From Brachypodius melanocephalos (Eukaryota; Chordata; Aves; Passeriformes; Pycnonotidae), in NCBI GenBank assembly GCA_013398615.1, contig VZSR01000170.1, forward strand, positions 1,648,912 to 1,712,911: a DNA stretch of 64,000 nt, written 5' to 3'. Below are positions 1-13,150 of the stretch, piece by piece. A program made the position numbers and the translations under genes. The first letter of the stretch is position 1. Each line of letters starts with the position of its first letter. The notes below the pieces were generated by a model. It had not been told where the DNA came from, did not search any database, and saw nothing but the letters and a program-made list of their open reading frames with translations.

Positions 1-189
1 AAAGGCCATTTACAAAGGAGCTGGACTCCTGGCCCTCCATTTTACTATTATTTTGTAGCTTATCACTCAGTTTTTAAGTCTGTCAGATGAAAATCCACTC
101 AGGCACTTTAAAAGGGGCCTTGTGTAAGGTCATTAAAACCAGGTTTCTCTAATATCCACACCCAAGTCACTGAATTGTCTTAGCTTGCC

Positions 190-300
190 AAGAAAATCCC
201 AAACAAATAACAAAACCCCCCCAAAAAATCCAAAACAAACCACCGAACAAAACCCAAAAATTCAAAATCAAATACCCACAACAAACACCAAACCCCCTCA
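190..300. repeat. A/C-rich low-complexity tract
   Basis: About 110 bp almost lacking G on the plus strand, with A runs separated by C runs, of the same compositional type as the tracts near 46.2 and 48.98 kb. Confidence 0.8.
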
Positions 301-2669
301 CTCCTCTAGATTTAAGAAATTCAATTTAGAAGCATAAATTTCAACACTGAAGTTTAAAAATGTGTCTCTCCACTTTCAACGAAGAACAGAAACTTGACAT
401 CATGCTCTAAATCATTTCCTCTTAAATAATAATGTAAACTAATGCTGACTGTCTGCAGACATTAAATTAGGTGATCAACAGACAGGCTTTTCATCAAGCT
501 GTGCTTTGCACAACTGGAAAATCCTACCTTTTTATTAAGCAGTCTAAAAAACAATCATCCATTTCACGTCTGTTCCTCTTTGTTTCTTTCATAAACATTT
601 CAATAACTTTAAAAAAAAAAGATAAAAAGCAATATACAGAGTTGCTCTTATCTTTTACAGTAAAAATTTCTTTCATGGTTTTTTATACACATATGCACAC
701 AGATGTTTCACCAAATTATCTTGTGGGTATGCTCAGATGTGTTTAATGTCTGGCAAATTGCAATGTCTGTTTATAAGAAACACCAAATAGAGAGCACAGC
801 AACTTGTGGAGTCCAGTTCTGTTAGGAATGTAAAACTGTATATTAGGAAATCTCATTCTTGTATCTCTCTCTTTGGAAATACAGTACATCCTCCTGATTC
901 ATTTGACCTCAGGAAGACCCATATAGCCATAGTTCATAATTTCTTTGAGTTAAGTATTAGTGTTTATTTAAACTGGCTTTGATTCAACAATTTTTGCTTC
1001 AACAGTAATTGTGTTGCTCTACTTGTTTCTGGTGAGGCCCCAAATACAAAATTGATGCAGGTTTTCAGTATCACGCCATAGGATAAACCAAGGCAAATTT
1101 ATGAGACCAGAAAAAGGGCTAGCATGAGAAAAAGATGAAGAAATTGGTCATTTTTACTCTGGGGGAGACAGGGAAGCAGAAACATAATGACAGCCTGCAA
1201 ATAAGAAAGAAGCAGTTGCGGAGATGATGGTGACCAAGGTTTTCCGTATGCACTTGGAATAACTTGAGAAAATGGGGCTTAATTTGCAGAAACGTTTTCT
1301 CTACATGTCTATTTATAATGGTTATGAAGCACTGGAAAAGCTACCTAAAGGGGCTGTAAAATATTATTTATAGGGAATTTTTATGACCTGATCCAGAAAT
1401 GTTGATTCCAAGCAAGGAACAGTGTATATTTTTTTAATGTTAGACACATCGTGCCACAGACCATGCTTCATGAGCACTGCAGGGATTACCTCAGATCTAA
1501 TTACTGCATTCCCAATTCCAAGAAGAGAAGGACAAGGGCTACCGAAATTTCAAGAAGAAATTCTCTGTTACACTGATCCTACTGCTCAAGTGAGCCTCTC
1601 TTTCGATAGAGAATAAAGAAGCCAAGACCAGGCCTGATCATGCAAATTCACTAGCCAAAAAAAGTAAAGCAAAAGTAAAGGGAGCTGCAGTCAAGGTTAC
1701 TTCACCAAAAGAAGCATCTCCCAAGTTCTTCAGAGGAAAATTACCAGGGAAACAGCAGTTGCATGGAGAGCCCAAAGCTCCTGGGGTCACTGGCCAGTAT
1801 TCAGATAACAAGTATTATTTGATGAATTATTATTTGTCATACGGATTACGATAATCTGAAGGACAGCAGTTCACCCCAAGGATAGAAAGGGTTACGTATC
1901 TCCATCTCTCAGCAGCACCATGCTCAGGCTGAAACCTTGTCTTTATATCTATGGCGATCTTACTTCCACCTACAAGCATCAGTGGCTTAACATTCACAAG
2001 CATCACAAGATAATGTAGTCACCCTGGACTTTGAAAACAAAATGCAACACTTGTATAACAAATAATAAATAGATTCAATTAAATATAAAGCAGAAGCAAT
2101 TAGACTTGTGTTTCTAAAGCTGTCTTTCAAAGAAATTCAAAGAATGAAAATAAGGAAAGCAGTTTTTATGAAGGTATGAACTACCTTTTTTAGGGCTCTG
2201 CAGACCATCAGACCCCAACCAATCTGAGACCCTCTTATTAAATAAATTTACCATGTAACATCTGACACAATGAATAGCATTCCTCCCCATAAAGGCCACT
2301 ACTAAATTATTTGGGAAGAAGTTACATGAAATGTGATAAAGTGTGATGGAATTTTGCCCTGAAGTAACTGTCTCACTAACTTGAAGAATTTGCTGCCTTA
2401 GCATGCTAATTACATGTCCAGTAAATGAAAATTTATTTTATTTGAATGAGTTCTCTTTGTGACATTATGAAAAATGAAATATAGGACCACACAATTACAT
2501 TTCCTCTTTATTTGTTATTCTGAAGTCAGTTTGTGACTTGAAGAAATAGGCACAAGAACAGAAGTAGATACCACCCACCATTTGATAAAAGTAGATGTTC
2601 CAATTCCTGATCACAATTGTAATATAGAAAATATAGAAAAAAGCAGAACAGAAATAACTATTACTTTCA
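301..2669. other. Unique AT-rich DNA, no gene seen
   Basis: Apart from the basic open frame at 1594-1854, I see no coding, RNA or repeat content here. Confidence 0.6.
1594..1854 (+). other. Unattributed Lys-rich open frame, probably not a gene
   Basis: This frame stays open for 86 codons after a stop at 1591-1593. Its middle reads AKKSKAKVKGAAVKVTSPK and is strongly basic, with Ser/Thr-Pro sites. It has no ATG near the start and no recognised domain. An overlapping frame in another register runs upstream to 1616, so a frameshifted older coding sequence, for example a processed pseudogene of a basic nuclear protein, is imaginable. The length is also within chance for AT-rich DNA. I do not name it. 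Confidence 0.12.
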
Positions 2670-2770
2670 TAGCACTTTTTTTGAAGCTGTCAAAGTGATT
2701 AGAAGCATATATTAGTCTCATAACAGCCCTATGAAACACTTCAGATAAAATATTATTTTATGGAAGGAAT
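2670..2770 (-). mobile_element. MIR-like SINE 3' part, diverged
   Basis: Plus-strand bases CTCATAACAGCCCTATGAAA, preceded by a GTGATTAGAAGCATATATTA block and followed by AAAATATTATTTTATGGAAG, follow the reverse-complement order of the MIR 3' half (start-of-tail block, CTCACAACAACCCTATGAGG block, TATTATTATCCCCATTTTA block). No tRNA-like head is visible. The match is diverged and the family (MIR or related L2 tail) is not certain. Confidence 0.45.
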
Positions 2771-5700
2771 TTTACACTACCACATTTAGTCCAATATGTG
2801 AACTTCTGTATAATATATAAATTATTTTTTGATTTTCACTGCCTGCTCCCTTTTCTGGGAGTGATTTTTATTTATTTTACATGATCAACTACAAAGAGTT
2901 CATGTATTTCTGTGCTGACTTCTTACAGCTAACTCCAAACTGAACAAATGAAACAAAGAGTATGGCCTATACAGAAACAAACACAGTGTGAAGTAACGAT
3001 CTTACTAATCTCCGTGGAACACAGTAGGTGAGAAATGCCACATTCCTGCAGAATTACAACCTCTTGCTCCTTTTGTGGGGGAAGGGAGGGGAGAAGGAGG
3101 TCATCTGAGGCGACAGGAGAGGAATGCAATCAGAAGCCCCCATGACTCAGGGGTACAAAAAGAACTTGAGCCACACTCAACACACCCATTTCGATCCCCT
3201 CAATCACATCAGTCTAGGCCCTCTAAGAGAGAGTTAATACCAGCTCTGCAAAACTAGTTAAAGGACTACATATAACCTTAGATCTTATGAATGCAAAAGC
3301 ATAGGCTGAGACCAAATATAATCTTAGTGGTTTCTTAGTTTTCTTTTTCTTTTCAAATAATTTAATTTGCTTAATTTTGATGGAATATGAAATTTTTGTT
3401 TGTGTAATATTTCTTCTACCAACATTTGATAGTGCTCTACCACATGACAGATATCCACCTGCAGATTCCATATAGACTAGGCAAGTTTTCAGCCACACCT
3501 GAAAAAAAGAAAAAAACATTAACATACTGGCAGTTTCTGGCCACATGATTTCTTTCTATGCTGCACTTCTCTGAGAATTCCTATCAGAGATTTAATTTCT
3601 GAAGAACTGAATGGATAAGAGGGCAAAAGCATCACCTCTGAAGTTAGGCCAAAGGTCCAGATGGATCCTATCTGACCTCCTGCAGTGCCACTGTTCTCTG
3701 CTCCTTCAGCAGGGGACATGAACCTGGTACTGAAGATGCCAGAAATCCACTGTCACCATGAGGGTACCAGCCTGGCGTGATCAACTATGGCACTGCAAAG
3801 TCATCCTTGTAAATCTGGAAGTTCCTGTGAGAGCCCTTGTGGGGCTTGCAAGCCTAAAGCCAGCTCCTGTCCTCGGCTTCCCCAGTGAGAGGTCCCACCG
3901 GACATGGCAGGACAGCCACCACCTGCACCAAGCGGGGTTCTTGTTACCCTCTTGTCACTTTGGCAGAAAGGCCAGAGCATCTTGTGCTCTCCCATCTCCA
4001 TTTCAGCTTTCACCCATCCTGCTCACCTCGTGCATTAGAGAGCAGTCACAGCTACAGCATGGTCTGCACATACATTGTTAGAAACCCTCCATTTCAAGTG
4101 CTGCCTTGGATGGGTGCCACACACCCCCTGGAAGCATCTGCATTTGAATTTAAAGGGGTGGGTGAGTGACAGCAAAACTAGCTTCTTCTTCTGAAAAGGC
4201 TTTGGCAGATCATTGGTTGTCATCAAACCTATTGCGTTTCTTGCCCACTGCCAAAAAATCCACCTACATGCCTGATGGCAATTAGTCCTTTGTAGGTGCT
4301 AATGAATAAAAGGAGCACGCACACTTTACAGACTTTAAAAGAATATCCCGATCCATATATTAATTCCATATATAAACTCACACGCACACACAGTCCCCCC
4401 TTTCCCTATCCACATGCCACTGTGCACCCACACCCAAATTCGTGCTTAGAAAAAAAAGCAAGTAGCAGTAAGATGATCATCCAACTGTGTGCAAGTAGGA
4501 TTTTTTTTTCATGAATCATTACCTATTTTCCCAGAACTCATCTACTGAAAAAAGTACTGTTTTATGAATGCAGAAGGCACCCTACATTTGGGATAATGAA
4601 GTACATTCATTGCGTGCTTGAACCTTTCAGAGGTCCAGACATTTCACACACTCCCTCTAACCATGATTTTTCTGTGGTGTCCAAAATCATCTGAGATACA
4701 ACAGTATGACAAAACTAGCCTTCAGGAAAATATACCAATAATTTCCATAGAAGGGAAAATTAATAAAATAGGGGTACCATGAGACGTCACCACAGTACTT
4801 TCAAATCAACAAACTGAGCATTTCTTTCATGTTTTCTGTGTAATTCTGGGGGTTCTGGTTTATGTCAATTCTGGAAGAGAAGGTATCAAAACAGTATGAG
4901 GTAATTCACTCTATATAAACCTAATTAAAATGTCGTTTTAAACATTTCCCATCAGAAGAAAAAATAAATTTTTTTCAAAAGCAAGCTATTTTACAGAATT
5001 GCATCAACTCTAAACCCAAAAATTTAGGGGGAAGTATTGCATTTTGACTTTCATGCTGTTGCTACATATATAGAATACAAATACACAGAATTAATTTTGA
5101 AACTCAAAAGAGATTTAATTTAATATTATAGAAAACATTTAAAGCATCCAGAAAATGACTACATTCTTTTTTCTTACACTATTCATTTTGCATGAATTTT
5201 TCAATTCAAGTTTACAACATTTTTTTAAAATAAGGGAATTTCCCAACTGCTTTGTAGAGTGCTCATGAACTAATCAGGAGCGTTCAGTATCTTCTTGTGA
5301 CATTTCCAGACAAGATTTCGCAGGCTTCAGAAGGTCAGCTCTAAGCCAGCACGTTGATATTTCAGCCTCACTGGATTACAGAGGGTTTTACCCTTTTTCA
5401 CTGGCTGAAGTGCAGGCAGGAGCAGTTGGAGAAGGCAACCAGCAGCTCAGGAGCTGAAGGAAAGCAGGCAGAAGCTGAATGGCAGTGCCTGACATCAGCC
5501 ATAGTGGACAGCAGCCATTGCTGCATTGCTTTGTTTGGACCAGCAAGTAGCAAGATCTTTCTGCCCAGTGGACCATAAAAGTCAGGCAAGGAGTCTTTAG
5601 TGTTTCCAGAGGAGGTGAAGACAACATTCACATGCAACCGCAGAATAAAAAGCTTCTCTACAGCAGCCTCTTGTTCTCCCTGCCACAGAGACACATAGCC

Positions 5701-8700
5701 TCCTTTGTCTTGCTGCTGCCCCTGGGCAAATCTCTTGCTTTGTAAACAGTTTTCAGCAGTGTAGGCATTAAGGATGAAGGGGAAGATCAGGCAAATGTCA
5801 GAATGTACTTTTGTGAGAGGCCTTAGCTGCCGTGTCTTCTTATTTTAGTTTCTAGATGAGGTCTGTAACTTTTGTGCCAAAACAATACTTTCTAGAATTA
5901 ATCTGAACTGGGCAGTGAACTTTTTTCCATTTTAATTTCTTTTCTTTCAGCCTGTAAGAGGATCACTGTCCTAGTCCATTCCAATCCATAGCATATCCAA
6001 AAGTGCAGTGGGTATCCACAGTTCACACACCCTTGTTTTTTCATCCCCACTTTAGAAATTTCTCCTGCAACTTCCACTTGCAGGTGAGAAACTCAGACCG
6101 AAATGTTTGGCCATTTCTCTCTCATCAACATCCATAGAATCAGCTGCTTAGGCATACACGGATGCCAATACATAACAGCATCAGAGTAACACCGATGTTA
6201 AACAGCTGAATGGTCTGAAAAGCCATAACACTACAAGCTCACATTTCACTGGCAGACAGGACCTTACCACCAGGGGAGGCATTGAGTGCTTTCCGAGTGC
6301 CACAACTGTAGCTTTAAGCCCATTCTTCAAAAAGCACAGTTGTTGAAGAAGAGTTTCTCCAAATAAAGTTTTATTAATATCCATTGGGGTAAAACCCAAT
6401 CATGCAAGGACGGTTGTGCCTGCAGGGTGATCCCACCTGTGGGACCTCCGTGCTTTGAGGATACCCCAAGGTTTCAGGTGCTCCTGCCATTGAGGCAGGC
6501 TCCTCTGCTTGTGCTGCAGAGCTCCACGGATGCCAAAAGCTCCAGCACATCTCTCAGAAGTCCTGAACCTAGATGTTGTTTTCTCTCAGCATAAAGAGCT
6601 AAACCCTCTGCCTTTTTTTAGCTCTAGGATGCCCTAATCTTTGGGTTATACCACTCTGCCCCTGAAAGGACATTTTCCGCAGACAGCAGGTGGGCAAGAA
6701 GTCGGGGCTCTCTCAGCCAGGGCAGCAGCAGGCAAGACACCAGATCTGTAGCCTGATGGGTAGAACACACCACTTGAAGAAGGAAAACTGCTTTCGGAAG
6801 TTATCCCAGGACAATTTTCTTTTTATTCAATGACTGTTTAATGTAAAATGCATTAAAAGATTAGGAGCAAAATGTGAAAACATATGGAGTGAAGATATTT
6901 AGGCAAATTGACAAATACATCCCTACCACCCTGGGGACAAAAGTCTTCAAAGCTCCTTGGATTTAAATATCCCTTCAGCTTCCATTGTCACCTGTTTTGT
7001 TCTAGACAGTTTTGGGAAATATGACTGCTCAGAATATTCCATTCTATAAGGTTTTGAATATCCCCTGAGTTCCACTTATTTTAGGAATTGTCAAATTATC
7101 AAGGCCATAGATATAATCCTAGTGTTTACAGAAAACCTAAACTTTTAGCTGGCATATCCTAACACTCTAAAGGGAGTTCAGTTGCAGCTGATGTTTCATC
7201 TGTACTCTCCATTCAGAATCCCAAAACTACATGACTACATTTCTAATCTCCTGGTCTTTTTCAGTCGTAAAACCCTGCTATTTTCTCTCTTGCCAAGTGG
7301 TTGGTAAAATAGACATAAAACAAAGGCAAAGACATGAATTAAATTAATACTACTGGAAATTAATTTATTTCAAAGTACTTTTAATATTTTCACAATTCAA
7401 TAACATTTCACATACAGTAACCGCTCAAACCAACTGACTCATCCTGATGTCCACATGCTTTCTTTAAAACCAGAAAATTTCTTTTTAATGTCCAAAGCAT
7501 AACATTTTCCTGGAACAGATGCCTTATTTGAGCAAAGTGCCACATTTCTGTAATATTTAAAATAGTGTTTCAGTTTAACCAAGATGCAAGTAACACTCAA
7601 TGAGTAGGAAAATTTATTGTGACAGTGGTTTTGCCCCGTATCAATGAGATGACTGAAATATTCTGATACAAAGTGTTTGATAGCAAGTCATGACTGAACA
7701 ATATGTTTTGCTTTCTTAGTTATTAGTTTAATTATTAGCTCTGTGTAGAAGACTTGTCAGTACAAAGTAATGAGGTGAGGCTGTAATCTTGGGCTAATAT
7801 CATCTTTTTAATGATTCACTTGTAATTCCGTCTAACTTTTATAATCTACATCTTATCCCTTCTGCTTTTAAACTGTGTGAAAAACCATCTCTCCTAATAG
7901 CTTAAAAAATCCATCCCTCTGTAAAGAACTGCTTTTGAATTGGTTTTTGCTTTTCTATTTTCCAGCAGCAGCACATCTGTCCCTGAAATGTTATAAGTGT
8001 CTTTGTAATTGATACGTGAGGAACCTCAAAAAGATTTATTTGCTTTGGCTCCCTTAAAGGCTTTGGTTTCTAGTGCTTGTTCAAACCTCCTGAAACAGCA
8101 AAAATAGATGGGGAATCTCAAAATGTTTCACTGTGTTTTTGTCACCTCCCTGTATTCAGTAGGAAATTTCACAACAGCCTTCTTTATAGTAAACTGACAT
8201 TTCTGTTAATGGATTTACATCTTAACTGTAGACTTAGCTGCAGACTTACACTGGCCAACTTAGCTGTAATCATCACAAAACATACATGGAGGCCATAACA
8301 AGCTACCCTTATCCCACGTCTGCTCCTTTGGGAATCTAACCCAAGAACCCAGAATTTCCACTGTGGCAGTAATTTTTTTTTCCTCAAAATTCTTGATCTT
8401 CTTGATCACCAATGTAATTGAGAATTGAGTCTCTAGTGTTTACTATCCAGATGTTTTCTAGGAATTTAAAATTACAGTTTAGAACATATTTTTCTTTTGG
8501 CAGCATGTTTTCCCACTCAAATGACAAAATCATCACAAAGAGAAACAACTCAGGCCCCATGTGCTGGAGAAAACACATGGAGAAGGATCAACACAGTGGT
8601 GTCGTGAGGTTGCACCACGTGTGCCATCTGGTCACAAGAATGTGATGTCTAAGCTGCAAGACCATCTACGTTGACTAATGGCATAGCTAGGCATGTAGGC

Positions 8701-8708
8701 AAGGCACA
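2771..8708. other. Unique AT-rich DNA with GC-richer patches, no gene seen
   Basis: Two patches are richer in G+C and carry overlapping open frames on both strands (about 3640-4170 and 5380-5700), and a third lies at 6400-6780. None of the translations has a recognisable domain, and start codons and frames are inconsistent. They may be old unclassified repeats. Confidence 0.55.
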
Positions 8709-8860
8709 CACATATATATATAGATATATATAGATATAGATAGATATAGATAGATATATATATATAGATATATCTATATCTCTATATATAGATCGATAGA
8801 TAGATAGCTATAGATATATAGAGATATACAGAGATATACAGAGATATATAGAGATATATG
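8709..8860. repeat. TATAGA/GATA-type microsatellite
   Basis: About 150 bp of TATAGA, TAGATA and GAGATATA units with interruptions. It includes an 18-base perfect palindrome at 8762-8779 (ATATAGATATATCTATAT), and the last 40 bases change to a GAGATATACA unit. Confidence 0.97.
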
Positions 8861-11800
8861 GATCCATAGGTTATGAGGATACACTAAGCATTGTTGGTTG
8901 GCAATGGTCCATCCCTGTACCCTGGCCTGTGTTGCCTGCTCCCCAGATGGCTGATGCCAACTGTGCGATTGCCTGGCCCAGCCTCTGTCACCTCAAAGTC
9001 AACAAAGTAATTGTTTCGTCTTGAAAAGGCATGAAAAACCCATACTGTTGTTTAATGTCTGAGAGCTGAGCATCAGATCTAATAAATGCTTCTAGAGCGA
9101 TATAATTCTATTAGTCCTTAGAAAACAGAGAAAACAAGAACTCCTTTTCATGCATCTTTAGTTTCCAAATCCTAGTATCTATGCAAATGTAATATGTCTC
9201 TGTAGTTTTTTTTCTGTATAGAGTCTTTAAGGAGTCAATAGGTAGTCTAGAATAGCCAAAGATTTCTAAAGGTGCATGGGATGGACCAGTGCCAGAGAAA
9301 CTTGGGCAGTTTTAGAGCAGGCAAGGAAATGAAATTTTTTCTAAATAATACTCATATTTAGGATCACTACTGTTGGAAACTCAGTTATATTCTCTGGTTT
9401 TACCTGTAGAGGAGTCTGCCTCAAAATACCCATATCCAGCAACTGTACTGGTAAGACCCACACTTAGCTGCCAATGATACATCTCACAGTAATAATGAGA
9501 CTGAAGTTACCTGGGAAAGAGAGGGCAACTTAGATTGTCTGGATAGCTGATGGGGAACACTGTGGGGTACACTGTACATTGGCAAAACAGAATAACAAAG
9601 TGAAGACAAAGAAAAGTTGTCACAAGAACACCTACACTTACATTTATTTAAATCTAACAGGTTTATATCTAACAGATTTCACTTATCACTCCAGGTATCT
9701 GGCTTGATTTTCGCAAGGCCAAATGTTCACACCTCTATTGTGTCTTCCATTAAACAGGAACACAAATGCTAGCAGTTGTTTTATAATCTCTAATACCTGT
9801 TTTCTTAGACCTCTAAAATACAGCATTATTCAGTCTTGTTTCTACTCTCATTCACATCAGCCTTAGGTATATTTACATAGATACTCTAGGATGGTATATT
9901 AAGGCACAAAAAAATGAAACAAATAAATGAGGGTTTTGGACTGTTACTGAATATAACACCTGATGATAACCTTTCTCCTTTTACCCATTTCAAAGACAGA
10001 TCTTTGATTGTTATGTCAAATATGCATTCCCCAGCTTGCTGAAATCTGGAATCATACCCAGAACAGGATTTAAACACTTATGTTAGCTCACAGCAAAAAA
10101 ACCTTAATACAAAGGCCACAGGTAAACTGTAGTCTTTCAACACAGCACCGAGCAGCTCTAATCCTGGTGTATTAGTTCCTAACACTAAGTAACTGGAGTT
10201 CTTAAAAGAGCTCAACACACAAGTCATGTATAACAAATGAGCTAATTTTCTTAGCAGATGTTTATTTTTGTCATTTATAGAAATACCAACAGAAAGTCTT
10301 ATATCATCAGGTGAGTCAGCAGCAGTGAGATGTGTCATCATAGGAACCGCAGGGTATCTCCTTGTTTGGCTTCATTATCTAGTCATTGTTGCTAAGGGAA
10401 ATTGGAAAAAAAAATTCTTCTCAGAGGGCAGGAAAACCCCATTACATCCCAGGATGATGAAGAAAGGAAACTACATCTTGTGTCATTGAAGCAAGACAGC
10501 CACCAAAGCACATACTGTGGAGTGACACAGAGGGATTTCTCTAAGAAAACCCATGCTGCTGGCTACTGACAGTGATTAACTGTCACACACAGGAAGCAAG
10601 GATAACACATTCCCTCTTTAAACCAACGTGGTTATTTTAAATATATCAGATCCTTTTCCTGTTTATCTCCTGGGTAGCAACAGCAGTCACAAAAGACAAC
10701 TACAACTCTTCTTATGCTGGATTTTTCCCATCCTCTGAGGAGTAAGAAATTTCCCGGAATTTACTAAAAGCTTCATGTTAGTATTGTGAACAGCAGCTCT
10801 CGGATGATGAAAAGGGAAGTATTTCTCTGCTTATTTTACCATATTTGGATGCCCCTTGAAATCTGTGAGGTTTAAGTTCTGTTGTGAAACTAAAAATCTT
10901 TTCTCAGGAAGGCTCATATGCCTGCCCTGGCTTCGCTGAAGTCAGGATGGCTTGTCTGAGCAGAACTCATTTTAGGACTTAAAAGCATAATTCGAGACCT
11001 GTGGTTCAATTTCCATTTGGCACTGGCTAAATGTGGTGACAAGACTAGTCTATGGTTTCTGATCTTATTTCCTTTCTTGCCCTAAAAACACTCAAAGAAA
11101 TATCTTCACAGTTTGCATAAGAGCAGGCTTCATTTTAGTGATTTTCAATTCAGAAGGGAAGAGAAGAAGAGAGATGATATGGTTCAAAAGTTGAAAATGG
11201 AGTTAAAGAAATTTAGACTGTAAATATATACAAACATTTAACAAAAAAACTTTGTCACCACTGGAGCAACTAATCCTTCATCCTCTTCTGTGTTTGAACA
11301 TGGCTTATATCTGTCTCTGAGAAATATACATCATTCCCGAGCTTCCAAACTGTGATACAGATCCCACCAGTGTGCAAGCCATGCCAAAGTCAGGAGCTGC
11401 TGTTACTGACAGTAGCCCTCAGTAGTGACATTAGGTGTGGGAACCCATTGAAAAACAATTGCACAGACACACATGGAGGAGAATTTTGTCTACCTTTCCT
11501 CAGGAGACAATGTTACCCTCTGGAATGGGAGGGCCAAGGTGATTCATCCAGCCCAAAAAGATTTACCAAGTACAGAATCTAAAATGTAAACTCTAAAGCA
11601 TCTTTAGAAGGTCTGTCAGCAGGATATTCAGTAGGTCTTACTCAGTCACGAGTCAGAAGAAACTCCTGTGGAGGGGTATGCTAAATTTGCTCAATAGAAA
11701 TGACTAAGAGAATAAACTCACAGGTCTCTTTTCAGATCCCTCTACCATTAAAGGCAAATTAACCACATGCCACAGAATTAAAATTTCTCGTCTTTTTGTG

Positions 11801-12929
11801 ACTGATGGATGACTCCTGGAGTGGAGGCTTAGACTTTATACCCAGCTACAGAGTCTGGCAATGAGGCATCTGAAATCTCTATCTATTTGAGCTTTATTCT
11901 GACCTTCAATATTTGACAAGGGATGAGCCATGAGATTATACCACCATCAATTCTACTCTCCACAGTTGCCATTAGGAAAAAACCACCCACGATTTCTGCA
12001 TTTCCACCTTTCTTCTTGACCAGGGGCTGTAATTGCAAGTGGCTTAACATTTCATTAATCATTATAATTAAAAAACCCTATCTGAACATAGAGCAAGATC
12101 TGGACTTCAGTGTCAGGCTAAAACCTTTGCTGTGGGTGCCATGACCCTCAATACTATCAGAATCAAAAGATACTGAACTGATCTCTCTCAAAATATTCTA
12201 AAAGTACATCAAATGTCTGATTTTCAGAAGCAAAAAAGCCCTCAGAGTGGAGCTCCTATTAAAAAAAGATATTTTGCATAAATACTAACTTGAGATTGCA
12301 AGAGTGTTCAGAGAAGTCTCTCACATAAGTACCTGAGAAACATTTCATTATTTTTTCTCAGGAGCTGTTATTTTGAAACCAAGAACACAAAGATAACCCA
12401 AAGTTACCATTTCTGTATTTAGATGCCTGTGTTGGTTTTTGAAAGTGAAAAGCAACATGTGTTCTATATAACTGTATGCACAAATACCTTTTAATACATT
12501 TAGTTCCCATCATCTCTTGTATCATCAATAAAAGAATAAATTAATAGTTTCCTCATATTTTCCCTAAACAAAAAGGAAATGAAACTTTGATCTGGGATGA
12601 GGCAGAGGAATAATTCTGAGCCTCAATTAATGTTTTGGTTTTGTTCAAACTTCAATACCTAAAATTAAGTATTTTAAAGAGATAATTTTGATTTCACAAG
12701 AAAAATATTATAAATTTTTCTTCCAAATTATATATTAATGGAAAATCATCATACTCCTCTCTCTTAGAGGAAATGCTCACTGAAATTCTCCTTTTTTCAC
12801 CAAAATGCAGTGCGTATTTATTTCTTTGTCAGTGATGTACAAAGGGAGGAACTACTTATCAAAGAAACAGATGAAACACTCAGAAACACTGAACATGAGG
12901 GAAGTGGAGAGGCAGGGCCTGAACTCTTC
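8861..12929. other. Unique AT-rich DNA, nothing recognised
   Basis: No convincing gene, RNA or mobile element. Open frames are all under about 90 codons and without domain features. Confidence 0.6.
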
Positions 12930-13150
12930 TATGTGGTGACCAAGGGAGCAGCATGAAGCTGTCTTGGGGGACATTCAAGTTGGATATTACGAAAAAGTTC
13001 TTTCCCCAGAGAGTGGCTGGAACAGGGTCCTCAGGGAAGTGGTCACAGCACCAGGCTTGACACAGTTCAAGAAGCATTAGGGTTGTTAGGAGTTGGGCTT
13101 GATGACCCATATGAGTCCCTTCCAAATCACGATATTCTATGATTCCATGA
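12930..13150 (+). mobile_element. CR1 LINE 3' fragment
   Basis: This copy starts near GCATGAAGCTGTCTTGGGGG and continues through CAAGTTGGATATTACGAAAA, which encodes the far C-terminal end of CR1 ORF2 in intact copies. A GGAACAGGGTCCTCAGGGAA block follows, then TTGGGCTTGATGACCCATAT and TCCCTTCCAAATCACGATAT. It ends with ATTCTATGATTCCATGA, the octamer-type tail used by the CR1 machinery. Only about 220 bp remain, so it is a typical severe 5' truncation. It has the same orientation as the two other CR1 copies. The exact start is uncertain by some tens of bases. Confidence 0.92.
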
